Shown: piece after piece, positions 9,199 through 17,194 of the stretch
How positions within the stretch are numbered: the first letter of the stretch is position 1
How the letters are laid out: the number at the start of each line of letters is the position of its first letter
Assembly (NCBI RefSeq): GCF_027859255.1
Contig: NZ_JAQHXR010000002.1
Coordinates: 401,420-465,419, forward strand
DNA length: 64,000 nucleotides
Source of the DNA: Helicobacter ibis
GTDB lineage: Bacteria > Campylobacterota > Campylobacteria > Campylobacterales > Helicobacteraceae
Direction: 5' to 3'
Made by a program: the position numbers and the translations under genes
The notes under the pieces: model-generated
What the model saw: the letters and a program-made list of their open reading frames with translations, nothing else
What the model was told of the DNA's origin: nothing
Databases searched by the model: none

Positions 9199-9928
9199 TA
9201 ATTTTCTCCAAATTTATAGTTATTTTGTATTTTTGGTTTTTATGTTCTAAAATGCTCGTATAATTAGGGCTAAAATCATTTGCTAAAATATTATTTACAA
9301 CTTCATATACACTAAGCATATCACTGCTCTTTAGAATCTTTTTTGCATTTGTTTCTTTTCTTGTATGCTTGGATATTGGGCTCAAATACATAACTTCTAC
9401 TTTACCACTATAAATATCGCTAAACTTCTCACAAAAAAGTATTATACACTCATCTATTAATAACTTTTGTAACTCATATCCTTTGATTGGAAAGCTCACA
9501 TCAACCTTACTTCTAGCCCAGATTCCACCCTCATCAATCTTCTCTGTCATCTCTAATAATGAAACCCCAGCGATTATCTCACCATTTTCAACTTCTTCCA
9601 TTATGGCCCATGCAGCATTATCATTACCTAGAGTATATGGTGCATAACTTGGATGGATATTTAATCTATACTCAAACTTATCTAAAATTTCCTTTTTTAT
9701 ATAATGTGGACTCCATGCATTTACAAGCCAAGAAAAAGATTCTAGAGTATCTAAAAAGTTTTCTACATCACCAAAAGGACAACAAGGTATATTTGAATCT
9801 TTTGCAAACTCTACTATTTCTAGTTCATCACTAACAACACCACAAATATGGTAATTATTAGAAAACAAGAATCTAAAAACTTCAATCCCAACTCTCTTTG
9901 TGGCAAAAAGAACTATTTTACTTCCCAT
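9191..9928 (-). CDS. Formyltransferase-family protein
   Basis: This 245-residue protein belongs to the formyl-transferase N-domain family. It has an N-terminal GSKIVLFATKRVG fold, then LNIHPSYAPYTLGNDNAAWA with the Asn-x-His catalytic pattern, then TEKIDEGGIWARS, matching the conserved D-x-G loop. It lacks the long C-terminal domain of the formyltransferase at 5320. It probably formylates an amino sugar made by the aminotransferase whose end it overlaps by 11 bases (9918-9928). It is followed with an 8-base overlap by a radical SAM gene. Which sugar is modified is not known. Confidence 0.82.
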   Translation of the reverse strand: MGSKIVLFATKRVGIEVFRFLFSNNYHICGVVSDELEIVEFAKDSNIPCCPFGDVENFLDTLESFSWLVNAWSPHYIKKEILDKFEYRLNIHPSYAPYTLGNDNAAWAIMEEVENGEIIAGVSLLEMTEKIDEGGIWARSKVDVSFPIKGYELQKLLIDECIILFCEKFSDIYSGKVEVMYLSPISKHTRKETNAKKILKSSDMLSVYEVVNNILANDFSPNYTSILEHKNQKYKITINLEKIND

Positions 9929-11000
9929 AAAATCTCCTAATTCTCTCTATTATATAGTCTTGTTCATTCTTTGTTATTTTCTCATTTGCAGGGATACATA
10001 AAATTTGCTTTACAATTTTTTGTGCATTATCTATTATGCACTTACTGCCTTTATATGCAATTTGTTCTGGCATTAAAATTGGATGTTGTATTTTTGTCTC
10101 AATTCCATGTTCTAGCAGATATTTTTGCAAATAATCTCTATCTTCCCCCATAATAGTATAGCTATACCAACTATTTTTCTCACCTTCATTTTCTAAAGGT
10201 GTCTTAACAACATCCTCTAAATGTTTATGATAGTAATATGCAATTTCTCTTCTTTTTTCTATTATATTGGTAAATGTTCTTAATCTCTCTAATAAAATAC
10301 TAGCTTGAAGTGTATCCATTCTTCCATTTAAACTAACTGCAATACAAGATTCTTTATTTATAGTGCCATTGTATCTTAGGATATCTATTCTTTCTTTTAT
10401 CTCTTTATTATCACTTAGCACAACCCCAGCTTCACCCAATGCACCAAGCACTTTCATAGGATTAAGACTAAAAGCAGATACATCACCAAAACTACCCGCT
10501 AAGATTCCATTCTTACTAGCACCTATTGCTTGAGAAGCATCCTCAAGGACTTTTAGGTTATTTTCTTTTGCTAATTTTAATACTTCATCTATTTTACAAA
10601 CCCTTCCTGCATAATGCACAGGTAAAATTGCCTTTGTTTTATGTGTTATTAATTTTTCTATACTTTCTATATTTATATTTAAATCAGAATCTACATCAGC
10701 AAAAATTGGTGTAGCACCAGAACTTGCAATAGCATTTGCAGTAGCTATCCAACTAAGTGAAGTAGTAATCACCTCATCACCCATACCAATTTCCAATGCC
10801 CTTAATGCATACAATAAAGCACCACTGCCTGAGCAGACACCATTAGCATATTTTCTATTATGAAATTTTGCAATTTTAGATTCAAATTCTGTTAGTTCTG
10901 GACCATTTATAAAAATACCATGATTAAAAACTTGTAAAATTACTTGAATAAGAGAATCTCTTTCAGATTCCGTAACTGCTAGATTCATAAACCTTATCAT
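9918..11000 (-). CDS. DegT/DnrJ/EryC1/StrS-family sugar aminotransferase
   Basis: This 360-residue PLP enzyme is a paralog of the one at 6293. It has GVCSGSGALLYALRALEIG near residue 56, LEDASQAIGAS near 150, and AFSLNPMKVLGALGEAG with the expected Schiff-base Lys. In the second half NGRMDTLQAS matches the family's conserved R/N-D-x2-A segment. The start ATG overlaps the stop of the upstream C-methyltransferase gene as ATGA (10997-11000). That overlap depends on the length of the 13-G tract at 11078. It likely feeds amino sugar to the adjacent formyltransferase. Confidence 0.9.
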   Translation of the reverse strand: MIRFMNLAVTESERDSLIQVILQVFNHGIFINGPELTEFESKIAKFHNRKYANGVCSGSGALLYALRALEIGMGDEVITTSLSWIATANAIASSGATPIFADVDSDLNINIESIEKLITHKTKAILPVHYAGRVCKIDEVLKLAKENNLKVLEDASQAIGASKNGILAGSFGDVSAFSLNPMKVLGALGEAGVVLSDNKEIKERIDILRYNGTINKESCIAVSLNGRMDTLQASILLERLRTFTNIIEKRREIAYYYHKHLEDVVKTPLENEGEKNSWYSYTIMGEDRDYLQKYLLEHGIETKIQHPILMPEQIAYKGSKCIIDNAQKIVKQILCIPANEKITKNEQDYIIERIRRFYGK

Positions 11001-12691
11001 CTAGCACCCCCTAAAAATAGAGGATATTTAAATTTGCACCTTAAATATAGCATATAAAGGAGAATTAGCTCTCTATTCCCCCCCCCCCCCGCAGATGATT
11101 TAGTTTCTTTTATATATTGTTTTACACTTAAAGTTGGCAATTCTAATGAATAAAATACACCACCCTTTTCTAAAAATTCTTTATGTTTATTTGTAATTGC
11201 TTCCATAAATCTCCAAGCCACACTTATACACTCTTTTACACCTTCACTCTCTAAAGCCTTAGAATCTTTTACCAAAATTCCAAGATTTGGTGCGTATTTA
11301 TCAATCTTTGCTACATTATCATCTAAAAAATAATCAATCACATCACTCAATCCCAAATGATACACCATCATAACTCCACCCACAGAAGCACCATATACAC
11401 CTACACTTCCTTGCCTTTTTTTAATCTCTAATGTAAGCTTCCTAACTTCGGCTTTAAATTTTTCCAACCCATTTGTAAAGTTTGCAAAAATATCTTCTTT
11501 TTTGAAAAATTCTCTCTCGCTTTCCATTAGTCCTAAAAGTTCTTTTGACTTTTCTTTACTCATATCTTTTGAGATTCTTATTTGTATGCTTCCACCCTTA
11601 CTTTCAACTAGTTTTGCATCATAGACATTTAAACTTTTCTTTTCTAAAAACTCTACTAAAGGCAAAAGATACAAATAATTAATATGTTCTAAAAACACCA
11701 TATCAAGCAAATTTTGCTCAAAAACTGCTTTAGCATAAAAACTCTCAAAAATAAATTCTTCCCTATCTCCTAGAAGTTTGCTAATTTCGTTAAATAAAAC
11801 TTCCAAATTAGTGCTATTTGCCACAATATGAGAAGCAAAGATAAAAGATTCTTCATTCTTTATAATATCATTTAGCCGTTGTGTTTTAGAAAAACACAAC
11901 GGCTTAGATACATACCCTCTTAAGCTCCCTCCTTTAGTCCAAATCTCCTCTGCATCAAATAACTCCAAATTACAAGACGCAAAGAATCTCCCTAAAGGCT
12001 TAGCAGAAAAATAACTAATATGCTCATGATAAATCGTATCTATTAGATGTCTCTTTAAAACGCTTTGTGCATAGCTAGTCTCAAAGACAAACACACCAGA
12101 ATATTCTAGTAAATGTGATATACCATGCACTACTTCTTGCAACAAAGGGATATTGGCGATTACATTGTTGGCGATTACCATGTTGGCTTTTCCATAGTTA
12201 GCTTCTATTTCTTTAGCTAAATTTAGAGAAAAAAACCCACATATGGTATCCACCCCACGCTCTTTTGCCTTATTTACTGCTTTCATAGCAGGATCAATTC
12301 CTACAACCTTCATTCCAAGCTCTTTAAAAGCCTCTAACATAGCACCCTCATTACTGCCTATCTCAACAATCAAAGAACCCTCTTTTAAATTAAATCTATC
12401 TATTAGCTCTCTAGCACCCTTTTTTAAATGCTCTATTAATCCAACTGAAGTGCTAGAAGTATAAAGATACTCTTCTGTATAAATATCACTAGGACTTACT
12501 ACTTCACTTAACTGGATCTGTCCGCATTCTTTACAAAGCATTAGCTCTACATTATGTAACTCCATGCTTTTTGCAATATTTATATCAGAAAAGAACCTAT
12601 CACCAATTGGATTTTTCTCTAGAGTAATTATCTTTTGCAAATCGTTGCTCTTGCATAATCTGCATTCTAATATCAAATCTACCTTATCCAA
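10997..12691 (-). CDS. C-methyltransferase-type protein with internal duplication and phase-variable tail
   Basis: At 564 residues this is longer than the roughly 410 of the sugar C-methyltransferase family. The N-terminus has a zinc-ribbon pattern (CRLCKS and CKECG). A SAM-binding motif LIVEIGSNEGAML lies near 105, and the C-terminal Rossmann-like part has VGVYGASVGG. Two related blocks occur: FVFETSYAQSV with YHEHISYFSA and WTKGGSLRGYVSK (about 205-270), then FIFESFYAKAV with FLEHINYLYL and ESKGGSIQIRISK (about 318-384). This duplicates the family's His-containing region. A 13-G tract at codon about 534 is followed by 30 residues that reach an ATGA overlap. Lengths 12 and 14 stop almost at once. 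Confidence 0.8.
   Translation of the reverse strand: MDKVDLILECRLCKSNDLQKIITLEKNPIGDRFFSDINIAKSMELHNVELMLCKECGQIQLSEVVSPSDIYTEEYLYTSSTSVGLIEHLKKGARELIDRFNLKEGSLIVEIGSNEGAMLEAFKELGMKVVGIDPAMKAVNKAKERGVDTICGFFSLNLAKEIEANYGKANMVIANNVIANIPLLQEVVHGISHLLEYSGVFVFETSYAQSVLKRHLIDTIYHEHISYFSAKPLGRFFASCNLELFDAEEIWTKGGSLRGYVSKPLCFSKTQRLNDIIKNEESFIFASHIVANSTNLEVLFNEISKLLGDREEFIFESFYAKAVFEQNLLDMVFLEHINYLYLLPLVEFLEKKSLNVYDAKLVESKGGSIQIRISKDMSKEKSKELLGLMESEREFFKKEDIFANFTNGLEKFKAEVRKLTLEIKKRQGSVGVYGASVGGVMMVYHLGLSDVIDYFLDDNVAKIDKYAPNLGILVKDSKALESEGVKECISVAWRFMEAITNKHKEFLEKGGVFYSLELPTLSVKQYIKETKSSAGGGGNRELILLYMLYLRCKFKYPLFLGGAR
11078..11090 (-). repeat. Poly-G tract T4 (13 G)
   Basis: Context is AAATCATCTGC, 13 G, AATAGAGAGCTAATTC. 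It lies near the 3' end of the 564-aa methyltransferase gene. The 3' flank resembles that of T2 (AAATAGAGAGATAATC). Confidence 0.95.
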
Positions 12692-12700
12692 GAATCTTCC

Positions 12701-13633
12701 TTAATATTTATAATTTCTATCCCATAAATCGCAACCACGACACAACCAAATATCATTTCTTTTAGAATTTAAATGAAGCTCTCTTGCTTTCTTAAATCCC
12801 TCTTGCCAAATGTATTCTATACTACTTTTGCTAAAATCTCCCAAAAGATGTTTGCTTCCATAATCCACACCACAAATGCCAACCTTACCATCATAATGAA
12901 TAGCCATAGAGCTAAAAGGCGATATACAAGCAAAAGATGACATATATTCTACTTTATCTATTGATTCAGTATTTAACTGATTTCCCCAGCTGTGAAGAGG
13001 CATCACATATACCATATCTCCTTTTTCTAAATCAACCTTACTTTTCCAAAAAGACAACCAAGATTCGCTCTCAAACATGTTTTCTTCTTGCTCTATCATT
13101 CTTAATCGTATTTTTGTGTTAGGAAAGTTAGAATCTCTTAAAACTATAAAATACAAAATATTCTCCAAAACCCTCTCATAGCTAAGCCCAACACGAATCT
13201 TTTCATATGCCTCTTTAGAATATCCATCAACACTAAAATATATCTCATCAATACCAGCTTCTAGAATCTCTTGAGATTTTCTTTTACTTAACGCTTGAGC
13301 ATTAGTTACAATTACTACCTTTTTTATTCCAGCTTCTTTTAGGGTTTTTATTCGTTGTGCTATTTTTGTATCTAGTAGTGGCTCACCATCTCTTGTTAAA
13401 GTAATCTTCTCTATCCATTCTTTATGTGGCTTTACATTCTCTACAAACTTACGCCACAACTCATCACTCACCACCTTTTTTGGATTTCCATCCCATTCAT
13501 CTATAGTGCACATAAGACATCTTGCATTACACGCATTTATTGTTTCAAACTCAAAATACTTTGGAAACTGCAAAACTTCTTCATAGCTTTTAATATTCAA
13601 TCTCTTTGCTATATCCTCTTTTGTTTTTAACAT
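12701..13633 (-). CDS. Radical SAM/SPASM protein without a tract
   Basis: This 310-residue protein has CNARCLMC as the radical SAM cluster motif near residue 34. It also has KITLTRDGEPLLD and a SPASM-type tail (GICGVDYGS, WLCRGCDLWD). The start ATG at 13633 is set by AAGGAGAAAGT directly upstream; an in-frame codon at 13657 lacks a site. It is a homolog of the tract-bearing genes at 8245, 18720 and 19682, but here the linker before the barrel (LQFPKYFEFET) is natural and uninterrupted. It is therefore a useful reference for what those genes look like without the G run. The substrate is unknown. Confidence 0.9.
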   Translation of the reverse strand: MLKTKEDIAKRLNIKSYEEVLQFPKYFEFETINACNARCLMCTIDEWDGNPKKVVSDELWRKFVENVKPHKEWIEKITLTRDGEPLLDTKIAQRIKTLKEAGIKKVVIVTNAQALSKRKSQEILEAGIDEIYFSVDGYSKEAYEKIRVGLSYERVLENILYFIVLRDSNFPNTKIRLRMIEQEENMFESESWLSFWKSKVDLEKGDMVYVMPLHSWGNQLNTESIDKVEYMSSFACISPFSSMAIHYDGKVGICGVDYGSKHLLGDFSKSSIEYIWQEGFKKARELHLNSKRNDIWLCRGCDLWDRNYKY

Positions 13634-13643
13634 ACTTTCTCCT

Positions 13644-14384
13644 TTATGCACCACCATTTAGCAAGAATATCTCACCAGTAGTTAGCATATTATTTTCATT
13701 AATTAGCTTTTCAACAAAGCTTGATATTTCTTCTAATGTGCCAAATCTACCCAAAGGTTGTGCCTCTTTTGCTTTGTTATATTTTTCACTCTCAAGCTCT
13801 TTTTTCTTGTACCATACACTACCACTAAATTCTACGATCCCCGGCATTATCCCATTTATAATGATTTCATTTTTTGCATAGAATCTTGCAGTACTTTTTA
13901 TATATGCATTAAGTGCTGCCTTGCTCGCTACATAACCAGGTGCGCCATTACCTGTAAGTGCAGAATCGGAGCTAATAAAAAGTAAATGCGATTTTGGTTT
14001 TAAAAATGGAAGTATTTTATGATTTATGGATACTGCAACACCTAAATTTAAATCTATTGATTTCATTAAAGATTCATAATCTAGTGGCTGACTATCACAC
14101 TCTAGCCTACCACCTACATTATGTATCACAACACTAGGTAGATTTTTAATAACAAAATCTAGAAAATCCAAAAATTCTTTGCTATTTTTATCACAGCTTA
14201 AATCTATTGCATAAGTAAGAATCCTATTCTTTAAGGATTCTTCTATCTTTTGCAACCTTTCTTTATCTCTTGCTACCAAAATTACTTCATATCCTAGTGC
14301 ATGAAGTCTCTTTGCTATTTCTAGTCCTATACCTCTACTAGAGCCAGTTATAAGTGCCTTTGGTATATTTTGCGACAAACTCAT
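13644..14384 (-). CDS. Short-chain dehydrogenase/reductase
   Basis: This 246-residue classical SDR has ITGSSRGIGLEIAKR at the N-terminus, HNVGG near residue 90, the catalytic Ser in LLFISSDSAL, and YVASKAALNAY (Tyr-x3-Lys) near 152. It probably acts on a sugar or nucleotide-sugar intermediate of the island. The ATG at 14384 lies inside the upstream cupin gene as sequenced. If the cupin's tract lost one G, the cupin stop (TAA) would directly abut this ATG, so its translation may respond to tract T5. A radical SAM gene follows after 10 bases. Confidence 0.88.
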   Translation of the reverse strand: MSLSQNIPKALITGSSRGIGLEIAKRLHALGYEVILVARDKERLQKIEESLKNRILTYAIDLSCDKNSKEFLDFLDFVIKNLPSVVIHNVGGRLECDSQPLDYESLMKSIDLNLGVAVSINHKILPFLKPKSHLLFISSDSALTGNGAPGYVASKAALNAYIKSTARFYAKNEIIINGIMPGIVEFSGSVWYKKKELESEKYNKAKEAQPLGRFGTLEEISSFVEKLINENNMLTTGEIFLLNGGA

Positions 14385-14874
14385 TTATGCCGCCTCTGTC
14401 ATTTTCTTGTGGGCTAAAAGAGGCATATATTTGCCCCCCCCCCCGCAGAGAATTAGACACTATAAATGGACCTAAAGCTATTTCATGAAATACCACCACT
14501 TCACTTACGGGAAGCAATAAAAGATATATATCTTTTTCTATTCTTAAAATCTTTTCATTGGCCAAATTTATATCAAATAGCTTTTCTTCAATATCATTTA
14601 TACCTATTATTCGCATATCTCCATCTACTATCTGATATGCTTTACTTTTTGTAGGATTTTTATGTGGCCTTATATAGTTTCCTCGTAAATGTGCTATTAG
14701 CATATTGTGCAAATCACTCTCACCATTTTTATGCAGACAGATTCTAGTGCTTTGCTTTTTTTCTTTGCAATGGTTTTTTACAAACTCTATATCCTCATTA
14801 GTTATATAGCTAAAATTTGAATCTTCTTTATAGAATGTTGGGCTTTTAGCCTCTTTTATTTCTATTAAACTCAT
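14338..14874 (-). CDS. WbuC-family cupin, tract-bearing, ON
   Basis: This 178-residue protein contains STRICLHKN, NYIRPHKNPTKSKAYQIV with the metal-binding His pattern of cupins, and a final YASFSPQEN block. It matches WbuC-like cupins found in O-antigen clusters, which end GPF...FA.W.P.E. The biochemical role of WbuC is not established; isomerisation or metal-dependent sugar chemistry is possible. An 11-G tract at codon 143 interrupts the family between GPF and YASFSPQEN, reading Leu-Arg-Gly3, and keeps the frame. It overlaps the next SDR gene by 47 bases. With 10 G it would stop exactly before that ATG; with 12 G it would stop early. Confidence 0.8.
   Translation of the reverse strand: MSLIEIKEAKSPTFYKEDSNFSYITNEDIEFVKNHCKEKKQSTRICLHKNGESDLHNMLIAHLRGNYIRPHKNPTKSKAYQIVDGDMRIIGINDIEEKLFDINLANEKILRIEKDIYLLLLPVSEVVVFHEIALGPFIVSNSLRGGGQIYASFSPQENDRGGINEFVAKYTKGTYNWL
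14434..14444 (-). repeat. Poly-G tract T5 (11 G)
   Basis: Context is TAATTCTCTGC, 11 G, CAAATATATG. Here the shared flank is read in a second frame (Ser-Leu-Arg-Gly). The length is in frame for the cupin. Confidence 0.95.
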
Positions 14875-14891
14875 ATTTTTCCTTTTTCAAA

Positions 14892-15998
14892 TTATATAAA
14901 ATCCTTACATAAATTAACAAATCTTTTATTGGGATATTTTTCACATAATATTTTATAGATTCTATTTGTTTCGCTCTTATTTCTAAATGCTAATAAAATA
15001 TCGCCTTGTGCATCTTTTGGAGAAATTATCGCCCTTCCATCAAATAACATCTTTTGTCTTGCTACATCTTCATCTACTATAAAATTTATTTTTTTATATC
15101 TACATGTCATAAGAGCACCCACGCCATTTACTCCAAAGATTCCTATATTTTTATTCCTATATTCTCTTATTATCTTATCTACATATTCTACAAACCTTAC
15201 TGCTTCTAATGCTTTAGACTTATTACTGCTAAAGGAATTATTATCTATTTTGCCCCCCCCCCCGCAGAGGTTAGAATCTTTACTTGCTACCAAAGCATAT
15301 TCGATATTTGGAATACCACTTATAAATTTTTCAAACTTCAATCCTACCTTATTTAATAAAAAATCTATTGTGCTTTTTTGAAAATGCATTGTGTGTTCAT
15401 AGATATATAAATCAGTAGGCAAGAATCTAAAATTAGGGATTCGAATTAGCATTTTTCCATTTTCTTTTAAATTTGATACTAGACTTTTTAGCACCTCTAG
15501 TGGATTAAACAAATGCTCTAGTACCATATTTAGACTAATATAATCAAACTTTTTATCTATCTTTTCACCACCAAAAAATAGTCTTTCAATCTTACAATCT
15601 TTAAATTTTTCTACATTTACATCTGCTACATCATAACCATAAATTTTAAAATTTGGTCGGATTTTATTTAAAAGCCTTATAAAATGTCCTCCACCACAAC
15701 CATAATCAAGCCAAGAAAACCCATCTTTATTCGCTACAGATTCTATCTCTAATCTGCCCCTCTCTTCCTCTCCACCTTTTAGCGTATTTTGCTCATTGCT
15801 AAAGAAAGTATAATGATTTTTATACACATCATCTAACAAAGATTCATACTCTTTTGTAATGTATTTTTGCACCAAAGAGCAAGACTTACATATACAAAGG
15901 CTAAAATCATACACACCACCACTTGGATATGCTGATATATTTCCTTTTAAATTAGCTACAAGTTCTTCTAGCTCTCCATTACAAATTAAGCACTTCAT
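14892..15998 (-). CDS. SAM methyltransferase with internal tract, ON
   Basis: This 368-residue protein has an N-terminal zinc-ribbon (CLICNGE and CICKSCSL). A class I SAM domain has WLDYGCGGGHFIRLL near 135, and a MVLEHLFNPLEVL segment follows. The C-terminal NAD-like part contains IGIFGVNGVGALM. The layout resembles sugar C-methyltransferases. An 11-G tract at codon about 245 (Leu-Cys-Gly4) sits in the linker between the methyltransferase and C-terminal domains. The gene is in frame; 10 or 12 G would hit a stop within five codons and remove the C-terminal domain. The start follows AAAGGAATGAT. Confidence 0.82.
   Translation of the reverse strand: MKCLICNGELEELVANLKGNISAYPSGGVYDFSLCICKSCSLVQKYITKEYESLLDDVYKNHYTFFSNEQNTLKGGEEERGRLEIESVANKDGFSWLDYGCGGGHFIRLLNKIRPNFKIYGYDVADVNVEKFKDCKIERLFFGGEKIDKKFDYISLNMVLEHLFNPLEVLKSLVSNLKENGKMLIRIPNFRFLPTDLYIYEHTMHFQKSTIDFLLNKVGLKFEKFISGIPNIEYALVASKDSNLCGGGGKIDNNSFSSNKSKALEAVRFVEYVDKIIREYRNKNIGIFGVNGVGALMTCRYKKINFIVDEDVARQKMLFDGRAIISPKDAQGDILLAFRNKSETNRIYKILCEKYPNKRFVNLCKDFI
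15253..15263 (-). repeat. Poly-G tract T6 (11 G)
   Basis: Context is TTCTAACCTCTGC, 11 G, CAAAATAGAT. It is read in the third frame (Leu-Cys-Gly). The 11 bases TCTAACCTCTG recur before tract T11. Confidence 0.95.
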
Positions 15999-16007
15999 AT
16001 CATTCCT

Positions 16008-17185
16008 TTAAATCTTAAAATCATCTTTACAAAAACTAATATACTGCTGTCCTCTTCCCCAAGCACAAGCAAAATATTTCATATCTCTAACTTCTTCTTT
16101 TGTGATATTTTTCTTTCTTAGAAGCTCTATACATTCTTTTAGACTTTGAGAGAAAAACTCTCCTAAATCTCTATTTTTAGTCTCTATTACTTCTAATTTT
16201 ATAATTATTGAATCTAAAATATCCTCACTTCTGCTTTCTCTATATTTTAAAAGCTCATCTCTAAAATCCAAAATATCCTTTTCTAGTTCCATATTTAATC
16301 TCTCATCTCTTATACTATCTTTGAATTTATGGCACAACAAAATATGTCGCTTTCTATAGAATTCATCTTTAATTGTGTCTTTATATGAATAATCCATATC
16401 TTTATACCAACTAAGATTTGGAATAAGACAAGGATTCGTACCAATAGTGCAAATATCGCCCCCCCCCCGCAGAGAATTTTATAAATACTTGATAACTCCA
16501 CAATACAATCTTTTAGACTATATGAAAAATGCTCTGTAGTTGGGTTTGGTAATGTATCTTTGACCCATTCTTCTATGGGACGAGATGCGTGAGTTAAAGA
16601 ATTTAGATGGCTTTTAAATGCTACACAAAAAATATCAACCAAATCATCAAATTTTGAAATTTGATAAGATTCTTGCAATACAAAGCTGAGTAAGATTCTT
16701 AGGTATTCAAAGAAGTAAGAAAATTCGCAAATTGTTGTTGTAACAAGTGTGCTTTTATCACTTAAATGTTCCAATAATCCTTTTGCAATCTTGCTTCTAT
16801 ATTCTTTAGGAAATGCAGGCAAAAATCCCTCTGCAATAATAAAATCATACTCAACATCACTTTTAAAATCTTCAATACAACAAGCATGAATCTGATATAG
16901 TTCTTCATCTATACAATATTTATTAAAAAGCTCTTGCATTTTTATTCTACCAGTCTCATTTGGCTCTACTATATCTACCTTAGCTCCAAGAAGCAAAAAG
17001 ACTAGAGTATTATATCCACTTCCTGCTCCTGCTTCTAATATCTTTGCACCTTTAAACAAAACTCCGCTAATACCTAAAGCAGAATATAATCTAAGCCTTC
17101 GTTTTATGTGCAAATTAAGATCGCTTATATCTTGTGCTACTGGTGAAATTTTATGCTTAGTATAATATTCTACAAATTCATTCAT
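16008..17185 (-). CDS. SAM methyltransferase, phase OFF by tract T7
   Basis: Two reading frames join across a 10-G tract. The first (from 17185) has a SAM-binding motif ILEAGAGSGYNTLVFLL near residue 50 and runs into nonsense after Leu-Cys-Gly3. The other frame continues with GDICTIGTNPCLIPNLSWYK and a helical C-terminus ending FCKDDFKI. With 11 G the two fuse into one 392-residue protein, so the deposited state is OFF. The ATG at 17185 follows AAGGAGTAGAT. An ATG at 16397 inside the second half is not a natural start. Sequencing error in the homopolymer is the main alternative to phase variation. The substrate is unknown. Confidence 0.82.
16459..16468 (-). repeat. Poly-G tract T7 (10 G, out of frame)
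   Basis: Context is AAAATTCTCTGC, 10 G, CGATATTTG. It is read as Leu-Cys-Gly. 11 G restores the downstream frame. Confidence 0.95.
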
Positions 17186-17194
17186 ATCTACTCC

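Noticed and set aside
16310..16480. Long hydrophobic tail (FALLVRILVLFQILVGIK) of the methyltransferase as a membrane anchor
   Set aside because: It is out-of-frame translation after the 10-G tract; the other frame gives the natural continuation.
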